64,000 nt of DNA, taken from positions 31,628 through 95,627 of the forward strand of contig CAYXVF010000007.1 of the NCBI GenBank assembly GCA_964468125.1. The letters run 5' to 3'. Made by a program: the position numbers and the translations under genes. Positions 35,348 to 44,234 of the stretch are shown in pieces (position 1 is the stretch's first letter; each line of letters starts with the position of its first letter). This DNA comes from CAYXVF01 sp964468125. GTDB taxonomy: Bacteria > Myxococcota > XYA12-FULL-58-9 > CAYXVF01. The notes beneath the pieces were generated by a model that saw only the letters and a program-made list of their open reading frames with translations, was not told where the DNA came from and did no database searches.

Positions 35348-36913
35348 TCAACTGACCCGCAAAGAAGTTTCCACCTCCGCGGTCGCGTCCCGATCGAGTA
35401 CTCGATAGGACAGCGCCTCGCGGAGGTGTTCCACCCCGATCGACTCGATCCCCTCCAGATCCGCAATTGTTCGAGCCACCCGTTGCACGCGTGTCAACGC
35501 ACGGGACGTGAGCCCGTGCACGTCGACTGCCTCCTCCAGAAGTGCGAGCGAGGGCTCGTCGAGCTCGAGGGTTCGCAGATCCCTCGGCCCCGCACTCGCG
35601 TTGGTTCGGTAGCTCCCCAATCTCCGGTGCTGCCTCTCGCGGGCCTGAACTACGCGGGCTCGGATCACCGCCGAGCTCTCCGCCGACCCACGCCTTCGGG
35701 TCTCGCGAAATCGAACCGCGTCGACACGTACGTGCATGTCGATGCGATCCAGTACGGGCCCAGAGACGCGGCTGCGGTAGCGCGCGATCGACTGAAAGTT
35801 GCAGGTACACACGCGCCCACTGCCCGCCCCGTCGAAGTCCCCGCGATAGAAGCCGCAGGGGCAGGGGTTCATGGCGGCAACAACCAGTGTCTGTGCGGGA
35901 AAGGTAGCCCGCTCGGAGGCTCGAGCAACATGCACGACTCCGCTCTCGAGCGGCTCACGAAGCGACTCGATCGCCCGACGCGAAAACTCCGGGAGCTCGT
36001 CGAGGAAGAGCACACCGTGGTGCGCCAAGGTGACTTCTCCTGGACGCAGGGGCGATCCTCCGCCGCACAGAGCCGTGTAGCTCGACGTGTGGTGCGGAGC
36101 CCGAAAGGGGCGGTTCTGAATCCAGGCGCGGCCACGCAACAGTCCGGCCGCCGAATAGATCCGGGTGAGCTCTGTTGATGCCTCCGTGTCGAGGGGCGGC
36201 ATCACCGTCGGCAGCCGATGGGCGAGCATCGTCTTACCGCTGCCGGGCGGACCGATCAGCAGAAGGTTGTGGTGGCCGGCGGCGGCGATTTCGAGCGCTC
36301 GCTTTGCGACGGACTGCCCCGCTACCTCCGACATGTCGACGCTCGCCGCGCGCGGCGGTGGCGAGACCTCGCTGCGCAGAAGCGGCTCGATCTCCACCGC
36401 GCCGTTCAAATGATCGACCACCTGCTGAAGCGTGTCGACCGGGTACACGTCGATGCCAGGGATCAACGCCGCTTCTTCGGCGTTTTCCCGCGGCACGAAG
36501 AGCTTGCTTTCGCCGCGACGGCGGACGAGGTCCGCCACCAGCACCGCCCCCCGACATCCCTCTAGCCGACCGGAAAGGGAGAGCTCGCCGAAGAAACGCC
36601 GTCCCGTCAGGGCCTCGCGCGGAATGCGGTCATGAGCGGCGAGCATCGCCACCGCGAGGGCGAGGTCGAGCGAGCTCGCGTCCTTGGGGATCTCCGCCGG
36701 AAGCAGGTTGCACACGATCTTCGTGCTGGACAGCTCGATCCCGCTCGCGGCGATCGCAGAGCGCACCCGCACCAATGCTTCGCGGACGGCGCCGCGAGCG
36801 AGCCCGACGAGTGCGGCCTGGGGCAGGCCTTTTCCGCGGTAACACTCCACGGTGACCGGCAGTGCTTCCACACCCCGGACGGTTCCTGTTCCAACGCGTG
36901 AAAACCCGGTCAT
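35348..36913 (-). CDS. comM: YifB/ComM family magnesium-chelatase-like AAA+ ATPase
   Basis: The 521-residue product has the N-terminal ChlI-like domain, a Walker A motif GPPGSGKTMLAHRLP, the central PFRAPHHTSS and GEVTLAHHGVLFLDELPEF (Walker B) and a C-terminal domain with NPCPCGFY and CTC cysteines that can bind zinc. ComM is known as a hexameric helicase that promotes branch migration in natural transformation. The ATG at 36913 has GAGAGG upstream and matches the family N-terminus MTGFSRV; the longer frame upstream is rejected. Confidence 0.92.
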   Translation of the reverse strand: MTGFSRVGTGTVRGVEALPVTVECYRGKGLPQAALVGLARGAVREALVRVRSAIAASGIELSSTKIVCNLLPAEIPKDASSLDLALAVAMLAAHDRIPREALTGRRFFGELSLSGRLEGCRGAVLVADLVRRRGESKLFVPRENAEEAALIPGIDVYPVDTLQQVVDHLNGAVEIEPLLRSEVSPPPRAASVDMSEVAGQSVAKRALEIAAAGHHNLLLIGPPGSGKTMLAHRLPTVMPPLDTEASTELTRIYSAAGLLRGRAWIQNRPFRAPHHTSSYTALCGGGSPLRPGEVTLAHHGVLFLDELPEFSRRAIESLREPLESGVVHVARASERATFPAQTLVVAAMNPCPCGFYRGDFDGAGSGRVCTCNFQSIARYRSRVSGPVLDRIDMHVRVDAVRFRETRRRGSAESSAVIRARVVQARERQHRRLGSYRTNASAGPRDLRTLELDEPSLALLEEAVDVHGLTSRALTRVQRVARTIADLEGIESIGVEHLREALSYRVLDRDATAEVETSLRVS

Positions 36914-37133
36914 GTTGGTCAATCCTCTCGTCGAGCCGCTCGCGGCAACCGCGGCCGTAGAGAGCGAGGATCGTGCCAAATCAGACTTGGCTGAGGCGTG
37001 TGGAATTGGGCGAGCGAACCGATCGGAAATCTCGCTGGGGGTCCAAAATTTTCGGGCGTCGCAGGGGCCCGTTGGCGCCCCGCTAGCGACGAGCAGGTCG
37101 CGCGAACGGACCCGCCCGGGGTAGAGTCTCATC

Positions 37134-39188
37134 GTGCCAAGTGATCCCCGCTACGACGTCCTCTTCGAGGCGGTGCCGATCGGCCCCGTCACCGCAAAGA
37201 ACCGCTTCTACCAAGTACCCCACTGCAACGGCATGGGGCATCGGGCACCCAAAGCCCACGCGGCGATGCGAGGGATGAAGGCGGAAGGCGGATGGGCGGT
37301 GGTGAGCACGGAGGAAGTGGAGATCCATCCCTCCGGCGACATCACGCCGTACATCGAAGGTCGGATATGGGACGATCGCGACATCCCCTATCTGCAATTG
37401 ATGACCGACGCGGTCCACGCGCACGGCTCCCTCGCCGCGATCGAGCTCGTCCACAACGGCCCGTCTTGCGCAAACCTCAACACCCGCATTCCGCCGATCG
37501 CCCCGTCCCACATGCCCGTGTTCTGGCACACGCCGACCCAGGCCCGTGCGATGAGCAAACGCGATATCAGCGACTATCGCCGCTGGCACCGCGAAGCCGC
37601 GCTCCGCGCAAAGCGTGCGGGCTTCGACATCGTCTACGTTTACGCGGGGCACAACCTTTCGCTGCCCATGCATTTTCTGTCGCGGCGCCGTAATCACCGC
37701 GCGGATGAGTATGGCGGATCCCTGGAAAACCGAGCACGCCTCCTCAAAGAGCTCCTCCAGGAAACGAAAGAAGCAGTAGGCGACACGTGCGCCGTCGCAA
37801 TTCGCTTCGCGGTCGACGAGCTCGCGGGACCGGACGGTATTCGTGCGGACGCGGAGGGTCGAGACGTCGTGGAAATGCTGGCGGAGCTTCCGGACCTCTG
37901 GGACGTGAACGTCGCCGATTGGGTGAACGACTCACAAACCGCTCGCTTCGCAGAAGAGGGGTACCAAGAGCCCTACACCGCCTTCGTCAAGCGCGTGACC
38001 TCGAAGCCCGTCGTGGGCGTCGGTCGCTTCACGTCGCCGGACACGATGGTCTCGCAAATCAAGCGCGGGGTGCTCGACTTCATCGGCGCTGCCCGGCCGT
38101 CCATTGCCGATCCCTTTCTCCCGAAGAAAATCGAAGACGGCGAGCTCCAGCGCATTCGTGAGTGCATTGGCTGCAATATCTGCGTCAGCGGGGACATGAC
38201 CATCTCGCCGATCCGCTGCACGCAAAACCCCGCGATGGGTGAAGAATGGCGGCGAGGTTGGCACCCGGAACACGCGCCCAGGGCTGCTCGGCAGCGGCAC
38301 ATCTTGGTCGTCGGTGGAGGTCCTGCCGGGCTCGAAGCCGCTCGCGTAGCCGCGCTCCGCGGACACCGCGTGACCGTGGCTGAGGCCAAGAGGGTGCTCG
38401 GCGGACGCCTCGTGGCGGAAGCAAAGCTGCCGGGACTCGCGAGCTGGATCCGAGTGCGAGACTACCGCGAATGGGAGCTCAAACGCTTCGAGCAGGCGGA
38501 GATCTATCTCGAGAGCGCCCTCGGCGTGGATGACATTCTCGAGCTCGCCCCCGATACGGTCGTGCTCGCCACCGGCGCCCGTTGGCGCAAGGACGGCGTA
38601 GGTCGCGCGCACCACAAGGCGATCCCGGGCTTCGAGCGCGCCTTGACCCCAGACGAGGTCATGGCAGGTCCTCTACCCGAAGGCCGAATCGTGATCTTTG
38701 ACGACGACCACTATGTGATGGGCGGGGTGCTCGCCGAGCTCTTGACCCGCGCCGGAAGAGAGGTCGTTCTCGTGACCCCCGCAGCGTCGGTCTCCGCCTG
38801 GACCAGCCACACCCTCGAGCACGGACCGATTCAAAAACGCATGCGCGAGCTCGGCGTCCGGATCGAGCGCGAGCGCGACGCGGTCGAATGGCGCATCGAC
38901 GGGCTCGTGACCCGGGACGTTTACAGCGACGAGCGCAGCCTCATCGAGGCAAGCGCCTTGGTGTCGGTTACCGCACGGCTTCCAAACGACGAGCTCCTGC
39001 AAGCGATGGAGGTGCGCCGCGACGAGCTGACCGCCGCGGGAATCGAGCATTTCGAGGCGATCGGCGACGCTCATTGTCCGGCGACCGTTGCCGCCGCGGT
39101 CTGGAGCGGCTACCGCTTCTCCTTCGAGCTCGACCAGGACGCAGGAGCAGTCGCGATGAAGCGACAGATTCACGGCGAGGCGTATTGA
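37134..39188 (+). CDS. Trimethylamine/dimethylamine dehydrogenase-like iron-sulfur flavoprotein
   Basis: A 684-residue protein starting at GTG. Residues 1-370 are an old-yellow-enzyme-type barrel; FYQVPHC places Cys31 where trimethylamine dehydrogenase binds FMN covalently. A 4Fe-4S site follows (Cys344, 347, 350 and 362, CIGCNIC...C), then TQNPAMGEEWRRGWHPE and a Rossmann domain (ILVVGGGPAGLEAAR). The whole plan matches TMADH/DMADH and their relatives in glycine-betaine or N-methyl amine catabolism. The substrate-bowl Tyr of TMADH (in NTEYCSI) is Glu here (STEEVEI), so the substrate probably differs. Expected role: oxidative demethylation of a methylated amine, with electrons to an ETF; no ETF gene is adjacent. 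Confidence 0.83.
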   Translation: MPSDPRYDVLFEAVPIGPVTAKNRFYQVPHCNGMGHRAPKAHAAMRGMKAEGGWAVVSTEEVEIHPSGDITPYIEGRIWDDRDIPYLQLMTDAVHAHGSLAAIELVHNGPSCANLNTRIPPIAPSHMPVFWHTPTQARAMSKRDISDYRRWHREAALRAKRAGFDIVYVYAGHNLSLPMHFLSRRRNHRADEYGGSLENRARLLKELLQETKEAVGDTCAVAIRFAVDELAGPDGIRADAEGRDVVEMLAELPDLWDVNVADWVNDSQTARFAEEGYQEPYTAFVKRVTSKPVVGVGRFTSPDTMVSQIKRGVLDFIGAARPSIADPFLPKKIEDGELQRIRECIGCNICVSGDMTISPIRCTQNPAMGEEWRRGWHPEHAPRAARQRHILVVGGGPAGLEAARVAALRGHRVTVAEAKRVLGGRLVAEAKLPGLASWIRVRDYREWELKRFEQAEIYLESALGVDDILELAPDTVVLATGARWRKDGVGRAHHKAIPGFERALTPDEVMAGPLPEGRIVIFDDDHYVMGGVLAELLTRAGREVVLVTPAASVSAWTSHTLEHGPIQKRMRELGVRIERERDAVEWRIDGLVTRDVYSDERSLIEASALVSVTARLPNDELLQAMEVRRDELTAAGIEHFEAIGDAHCPATVAAAVWSGYRFSFELDQDAGAVAMKRQIHGEAY

Positions 39189-39501
39189 GTCGCCACGGCC
39201 GGTCGTTTGTGTCAGTCGTCCTCTTTGAGCGTCGACGACAGCTCGCCGTCGAGGCCCACCACTGAGCGCGCCCCGTTCTCCGCCATGCGTCCGAGAGACT
39301 CGAGCTGTCGAAGCTTGAGCTACGCGCGGGAAAGAGTGCGTATTCGGGTAATGAGTCCTGATTTCTTGGAAAGATTCAACACGCGCACCTTCCGCTTCTG
39401 CCGGGCGGCCGACGGGTCGGAGGGTCGCAGGGAACCACAGTCTCGAAAAGCGGCCCCGACCGAATCGAAAAGAAGTGCTCTCTGCGCTAGGCTCTTCTCC
39501 C
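39189..39501. other. Intergenic region with a possible gene remnant on the minus strand
   Basis: No full gene was found. On the minus strand 39212-39286 encodes a 24-residue frame with protein-like composition (ending VVGLDGELSSTLKEDD), continued upstream by KLRQLESLGR before an in-frame stop; it has no ribosome-binding site. It may be the tail of a lost gene or chance. Confidence 0.3.
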
Positions 39502-40545
39502 ATGCGGCGCTCACTCGGCTTTTTCGTGCTCTTCGTGTCCGCCTGTGGAGGTGGCCCGTACCAGCAGAGCTGATGCCTGCGCCCGAGCTCTATCAGGACG
39601 GCACGATCGACCCCTTCATCGAGTCTGAGGAGTCGCTGAGTGAGATCCCCGGAATTCTTTACGCCACTGATCGACACCCCGCGGGACCGGATGACGATGA
39701 GCCGTTCTATCTGAACGACCGTGGTGGGGTCGTCCGACTCGGCGTCGCCAACATCGGTGTAGACGGCGACCTCGACTGGGAGGACGTTCGAGACGTCTCT
39801 ATGATGAGAGAGCGCAGCAAGAAGCTGAAGCTTCGGGTGACTCGCGTGGACGAGCTCGGAGTGCTCGACCGCACGGTGACCGACTTCACCCGAGACCTCG
39901 CCTCGGACCTCGACCCCAAAGGGCCATCCAGCCTCTTCGCGCGCTTGGTCAACCAGAAGCTCGCGCGCTCGAAGCACAACGACGTCTACATCTACGTGAA
40001 CGGCTACAAGGTGCCTTTCGAGAGCGGCGTGCTGATCGCAAGCGAGCTCTGGCATTTCCTCGGCTATCAGGGCGTTTTCATGGCCTACCCCTGGCCCACC
40101 TCGCCGGCCACCTTCGCCCACGCGGGCGATATCGAGACCGCGGCGGGTTACGCCCGTAACCTGCGCGAATTACTGCGTTTCCCTGAGTGAAGAGACCGAG
40201 ACGGAACGGATGATCCACATCGTCGCCTATAGCGCCGGGAACCGGGGTATGCCTGAGCGCACACGAGAGTATCTGCGGCGCCTGAAGGAGCGCGCGCACG
40301 TCATCAACGTCACCGAGGCACGGGATGCGACGTCCGGTAACGGCCACGGCTATTTCTTGGCAAGCCTGTCGGTGAGCAGCGACATTCTGATGACACTGAT
40401 GTACAGACTCGACCCGGAGGGGCGCGGCCTCACCCGTGGTGGAGACGGTGTCTGGTTCTTTCCCGACGACTACGTCGACCGGCTTCGCGTTGCGCTGCGG
40501 TCAGCTGCCGAGAAAGAGGCGCGGAGCACGAACGACAGCGAGTGA
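39502..40545 (+). pseudogene. DUF900-type alpha/beta-hydrolase lipoprotein gene, frameshifted and internally deleted
   Basis: The gene starts MRRSLGFFVLFVSACGGG, a lipoprotein signal, and hits a stop near 39570. The body continues one frame over (LMPAPELYQDGTIDPF ... DVYIYVNGYKVPFESGVL ... FLGYQGVFMAYPWPTSPATF) up to a stop at 40188. The next part resumes in the first frame (LSEETETERMIHIVAYSAGN, with the likely nucleophile Ser in AYSAG) and ends with NGHGYFLASLSVSSDILMTL and YVDRLR, typical DUF900 blocks. About 80-100 residues that normally lie between AYSAG and HVINVTEA, including the expected catalytic acid region, are missing. The two frameshifts cancel each other. Sequencing error could explain the shifts but not the deletion. 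Confidence 0.72.
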
Positions 40546-40552
40546 GCTTGCC

Positions 40553-41272
40553 TCAAACGGTCTGCTGAGCGTGTTCTTGCTGCACGGCGCTCAACATCCA
40601 GTGGCAGGCATGTCGCGCTCGTGCTTTCGCATCGTCTTCGAGTACCTCGCCGTGGGCCATGACCACGCGCTCGAAGGGCCACTCTAGGGCGCGCGCAACG
40701 GAGGCACCGGCGCGTGCTCGGTCTTTGGTCACAGTTCGGATGAGCTTGCTCTGCATCGGCCGGGCCCAGGCTCCGGCCAATCGCAGCATCAGCGGGGTCA
40801 GGAAACCGCGGGCGAGCGAGGGCTGGACGTTGAAGAAGAGGTCCGCGCAGATCAAGGTCTTGCTCGCCGCGTGAAAGAAGACGGTTTCGCCCCAGGCGGG
40901 TGCCCCTTCGATGAAGACCTTCTCAATGCCGGGCCAGCTCACCTCCTCGTCGAGGGTGGCCGCAAAGGACAAGTCCGGACGTTTCTTGCGCAGGCCGCGC
41001 GCTCCGGCCATCACTGCGTTCGGCCAACGCTCCTTCCAGGCGCCGATGTAAAGGTGATGCAGGTTGTTGGGCGCCACCAGATGCGCGACCGGTCCGAGTG
41101 CATCGACCGCCCCTGCGATTTCCTCCTCGAGTGCCACCGGGGAGTGGACCCAGAGCGCTCCGTCGCCCAATCGAACGATCGTAGCGCGGACCGGCAAGTA
41201 TGCACCGGGCAAGACCTTCACGTGGCCGCCGTCGAGGGTCCAAAGATCGTCTGCGAGTTGCGCGAGTGCCAT
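40553..41272 (-). CDS. DUF4336 protein (metallo-beta-lactamase-like fold)
   Basis: A 239-residue protein with the DUF4336 pattern: LWTLDGGHVKV near the N-terminus, LVAPNNLHHLYIGAWKERWP (in the place of the hydrolase metal motif) and VVMAHGEVL near the end. The family is related to metallo-beta-lactamases but lacks a full canonical HxHxDH motif; no function is established. The start has GGGAGAG upstream and lies behind a promoter overlapping the operators of the divergent marR gene, so it is probably the regulated target. Confidence 0.82.
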   Translation of the reverse strand: MALAQLADDLWTLDGGHVKVLPGAYLPVRATIVRLGDGALWVHSPVALEEEIAGAVDALGPVAHLVAPNNLHHLYIGAWKERWPNAVMAGARGLRKKRPDLSFAATLDEEVSWPGIEKVFIEGAPAWGETVFFHAASKTLICADLFFNVQPSLARGFLTPLMLRLAGAWARPMQSKLIRTVTKDRARAGASVARALEWPFERVVMAHGEVLEDDAKARARHACHWMLSAVQQEHAQQTV

Positions 41273-41287
41273 CGGCTCTCTCCCTTG

Positions 41288-41346
41288 GTCAAGTGTGCTT
41301 GACTAAATAGAAGCGCTCGGCTAATTAGTCAAGTATGCCTGACCAA
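41288..41346. promoter_or_regulatory. Paired MarR-type operators with overlapping divergent promoters
   Basis: Box 1 is GTCAAG-TGTG-CTTGAC (41288-41303, perfect arms), box 2 GTCAAG-TATG-CCTGAC (41328-41343, one mismatch). Box 1 supplies the plus-strand -35 TTGACT (41299-41304), with TAATTA (41322-41327) 17 bases on; box 2 supplies the minus-strand -35 TTGACT (41332-41327), with TATTTA (41309-41304) 17 bases on. The two promoters are mirror images over the same 34 bases. Box 2 also covers the marR start codon. Confidence 0.65.
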
Positions 41347-41811
41347 AAATTTCGGGCCGAGCTCGAGGCCGCCAAGGCGGCGAGCGTGCCGCAGCTGCTG
41401 TTCAAGGCGGCGCGGCTGCTCAACGACTACGCGATCACGGAAATGCGAGAACAGGCCGGGCTACCGGGCCTGCGTGCGAGCCACACGAGCGTGTTTCCCC
41501 ACATCGCGCTCGAGGGATCGAGGCTCACGGATCTGGCCAGGAGCATGGGGGTGAGCAAGCAGGCGGTGGCCCAGCTCGTCGACGAATTGGTCGAGATGGG
41601 GGTGCTCGTGCGCTTGCCGGATCCGGACGATGGGCGGGCCAAGCGCATCGCCTTCGCGCGTGGGGGCCGGGGGCTCCTCTACGGACTCACGGTGCTCGAC
41701 CAGGTGCAGGAGGTGATCGGTGACGCGATCGGCCGGGGGCGGCTCGACGCCCTGCACGATGGATTGAGCGCCCTGCTCGCCTTCCTGGAATCCTCGCCTC
41801 GAGCGGATTGA
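41335..41811 (+). CDS. MarR-family transcriptional regulator
   Basis: A 158-residue winged-helix protein: recognition helix region LTDLARSMGVSKQAVAQLVDELVEMGVL (residues about 60-87) followed by the wing RLPDPDDGRAKRIAF. MarR proteins bind palindromes as dimers and respond to small molecules or oxidation. The ATG lies inside the right-hand operator, no ribosome-binding site is present, and the predicted transcription start falls on the A of the ATG, so the mRNA is probably leaderless. It most likely represses itself and the divergent DUF4336 gene. Confidence 0.88.
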   Translation: MPDQKFRAELEAAKAASVPQLLFKAARLLNDYAITEMREQAGLPGLRASHTSVFPHIALEGSRLTDLARSMGVSKQAVAQLVDELVEMGVLVRLPDPDDGRAKRIAFARGGRGLLYGLTVLDQVQEVIGDAIGRGRLDALHDGLSALLAFLESSPRAD

Positions 41812-41842
41812 GCCCTCCCCCTCCCCGCACTAGAGTGCGAGC

Positions 41843-43321
41843 GTGATCACACTCGCCCTCGCGTTTTCCTGCGGACTGTCACTGGCCGCCCCGGAGCTCT
41901 ACGACCGAGACACGGTCGTCGCCGTGCCGTTCTCCACCACCGCTTCGGAACACCTGTGGATCGGCAGCGGTCTTGCCCACGCGTTGAACCTGCGCATCTA
42001 CGCGCAGCCGGGACTGAACGCGATGTCCCTGCGTCAGGTCCGCGCGGCGGCCCGCAACGACGGACTCGACCTCGCGAATGCCGCTGACCCGGCGGTCGCC
42101 TCGGCGTTGGGGCGACAGCTCGGAGCGGACACGATGGTGGTCGGCGCCTATGAGGTGAAAGGCCAATCGGTGATCCTCGACCTGATGGTGCTGCAACCGG
42201 GCGGCGGCCAGATCCTTCTTGAAGGTGTCATCCGCGGTACACTCGACGGCTTGGTGAAGCTTGAGGCAGAGGTCGCGAAGAAGGTGGCCCAGGCGTTGGG
42301 AGCCAAACAGCCGGACGTGAGTCTCGGCGCGTTCGGTACGACTTCGGTCGAGGCCTGGAAGGAAGTGACCTCAGGCCTCGGCGGCACGAGCTGGCAATCG
42401 CTGAGCCCGAGGAACGCGAGTGCGAGAAAGCCGCGGGTATTGGACGACGAAACGCTGAAACGGGTGGAGGAGCATTTCCGACGCGCCACCGAGCTCGACG
42501 AAGACTACGGCGAAGCCTGGGCGGGCCTCGGCCTCGTCGCTGCCCTCCGCGACGACTTCGAGGCCGCGCGCCAGCACCTCACCCAGGCCACCGCGGTGTC
42601 CGGCGCCCATCAACCCACCGCCGTGTTAGCCACCCATTATTCCTTGCTGCGGCAGGGTCGAGCCGAGGACGCGGCGAAAGTGTTGGAGCATGCGCTCGCG
42701 ATCCACCCCGGTTTCCTCCACGCCCGTGGCTATCTCGCCGAGCTCTACGTACAGCTCGGTCGCTACGACGATGCGGTCAAAGCCTACGACGACTACCTCG
42801 CGGTCGCGCCCCGTCAGCCCTGGGCGTTGGCTCAACGCGGCTACGTGCGCGCCAAGCTCGGAGACACCACCGAGGCCATCGCCGACACCATCAAGGCGGT
42901 CGATCTCTTGCCCGGCTCACCCACGCTGCTCATCGAGCTTGCGAGCCGCTACATCGACGCCGGCAAGTTGATCGGCGCGGAAGACACGCTCCGCCATGCG
43001 CTGGAGCTCCACCCGAACGAGGGACGCATCTACGTTCGTCTGTGCTACGTGTACCTGCTCCAAGAAAACGATGAGGTCGCGATTCCTTTGTGCGAGAAGT
43101 CGCTGACGCTCAATGGCTCAGCGGAGCGCCGTCGGGATCGCGGCTACGCCCACCTCAATCTCGCGCAGGCATACGGGCGCAAGGGACAGCTCGACCTCGC
43201 CTTCGACCACCTCGCCAAGGCCGAGGCTGAAGGTATGCGTCGATTCGGCGCCCTCGAGCGAGATCCCGCCCTCGCGAAGATGCGGTCGGACCGTCGGTTC
43301 TCGAAGATCGTCGGGAAGTAG
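41843..43321 (+). CDS. Exported TPR protein
   Basis: A 492-residue protein starting at GTG with a short signal peptide (MITLALAFSCGLSLAAP). Residues about 20-150 form an alpha/beta domain (DTVVAVPFSTTASEHLWIG, GADTMVVGAYEVKG) resembling the periplasmic part of adenylate-cyclase or CsgG-like proteins; from about residue 205 onward come at least six tetratricopeptide repeats (AWAGLGLVAALRDDFEAARQ is one). Likely a scaffold for protein contacts in the periplasm; partner unknown. It follows marR after 31 bases and may be read through from it. Confidence 0.75.
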   Translation: MITLALAFSCGLSLAAPELYDRDTVVAVPFSTTASEHLWIGSGLAHALNLRIYAQPGLNAMSLRQVRAAARNDGLDLANAADPAVASALGRQLGADTMVVGAYEVKGQSVILDLMVLQPGGGQILLEGVIRGTLDGLVKLEAEVAKKVAQALGAKQPDVSLGAFGTTSVEAWKEVTSGLGGTSWQSLSPRNASARKPRVLDDETLKRVEEHFRRATELDEDYGEAWAGLGLVAALRDDFEAARQHLTQATAVSGAHQPTAVLATHYSLLRQGRAEDAAKVLEHALAIHPGFLHARGYLAELYVQLGRYDDAVKAYDDYLAVAPRQPWALAQRGYVRAKLGDTTEAIADTIKAVDLLPGSPTLLIELASRYIDAGKLIGAEDTLRHALELHPNEGRIYVRLCYVYLLQENDEVAIPLCEKSLTLNGSAERRRDRGYAHLNLAQAYGRKGQLDLAFDHLAKAEAEGMRRFGALERDPALAKMRSDRRFSKIVGK

Positions 43322-43467
43322 CGTGGCGTGAAAATCGGTGGCCGGAGCCTGCGCCACGGGGGTGAGGTCAGCCGAGGCGCCGCCCCCCGAGAGCTAGACG
43401 AGAGGCGACAGGCTTACGGTGACGCAGGCTCCGACGAAAAAACGTATCGGTCTCGGTGGGGTCGGGT

Positions 43468-43498
43468 TGCGCGTTCTAGACGCAGCTCGCGCATTTTT
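43468..43498 (+). terminator. Probable intrinsic terminator after the TPR gene
   Basis: TGCGCG (43468-43473) and CGCGCA (43488-43493) form a 6-base stem with a 14-base loop, directly followed by five T residues. It lies about 150 bases after the TPR stop on the same strand. Confidence 0.5.
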
Positions 43499-43581
43499 CG
43501 TTCAGGTTTTCGGATCGTCTCGAAAAAAGTTGCGTAGGTCTCAATCTTGCGGCCGGGCGAGCTGCGCCACGGAGCGTCTTT

Positions 43582-43680
43582 TCAGCTCATGCCGACCACT
43601 TGGAAGATGAAAGTGGTGACCGCCCACTTGGCGACGAGCAACAAACCGAGGCCCGCGACGATGAGCACGAGGCGCTTCAC
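43582..43680 (-). CDS. Possible 32-residue membrane peptide coupled to the upstream gene
   Basis: A GTG start at 43680 overlaps the stop of the upstream gene in a GTGA arrangement (43677-43680). The product MKRLVLIVAGLGLLLVAKWA and the following VTTFIFQVVGMS has a Lys/Arg head and one hydrophobic span, the form of a small single-pass membrane protein. No family is known to me. The coupling, orientation and composition support it as a real gene; the size is below normal prediction limits. Confidence 0.45.
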   Translation of the reverse strand: MKRLVLIVAGLGLLLVAKWAVTTFIFQVVGMS

Positions 43681-44231
43681 CGGTCGCTATACTGAGCGAT
43701 GACCGCCTTCGCCGCGGGGTCCCCGTGCAGGGATGCGAGAGCCCGAAGCGCATGGGTGTTGCGGTCGAGCATTCGCGGCAGGTCGTGATTCACCATCCGG
43801 AGAAACGCATCGTAGCTGTCTCCGCCCAGCATGGGTCGGTCCGGTAGGGTGATGGAGACCCTGGAGCCGGTGACCGCAATGCGTATCGTGACGTCTCTGC
43901 TCAGAAGGCCCGAACCCATCTGCGTGCTCAAGGTGGCCACGTTGCCGTTCCAGGTGACGGAACCCTCGCGCATCGGCGCGTTGCCGTGGGGTTCGCGCCG
44001 CAGGTAGGCGATGTACACGTTCATTCGCGCCCTCGCTTCCGCCACGGACACGTTGTGCGGAAAGCGGAGGGTTCGACCGCTCGCCGCGTGAGCGATTCGT
44101 TCAACCGAGTCCACGTCACCGATTCGCGTCATGGAGCCACTGTATCCGATTTGCGCTCGGCGAGCAGCCCTCGCTGGCTGGGCGACCGCGCTGAGCACGA
44201 GACACATGAGAATGAAGCGCGTCATTGGCAT
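43677..44231 (-). CDS. Secreted protein of unknown function (184 aa)
   Basis: A signal peptide (MPMTRFILMCLVLSAVAQPARA) is followed by a roughly 160-residue domain rich in short beta strands (GSVTWNGNVATLSTQMG, DVTIRIAVTGSRVSITL) and a C-terminal helix. The strand pattern is like small polyketide-cyclase/START-like or PHA-type proteins, but no family can be assigned. It begins 3 bases after the ilvD stop on the same strand; whether it is co-transcribed with ilvD for a reason is unclear. Confidence 0.68.
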   Translation of the reverse strand: MPMTRFILMCLVLSAVAQPARAARRAQIGYSGSMTRIGDVDSVERIAHAASGRTLRFPHNVSVAEARARMNVYIAYLRREPHGNAPMREGSVTWNGNVATLSTQMGSGLLSRDVTIRIAVTGSRVSITLPDRPMLGGDSYDAFLRMVNHDLPRMLDRNTHALRALASLHGDPAAKAVIAQYSDR

Positions 44232-44234
44232 GAC

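Noticed and set aside
36914..37132. Upstream extension of comM
   Set aside because: The family N-terminus starts at MTGF (36913), which has a ribosome-binding site; the extension runs into the start of the divergent gene.
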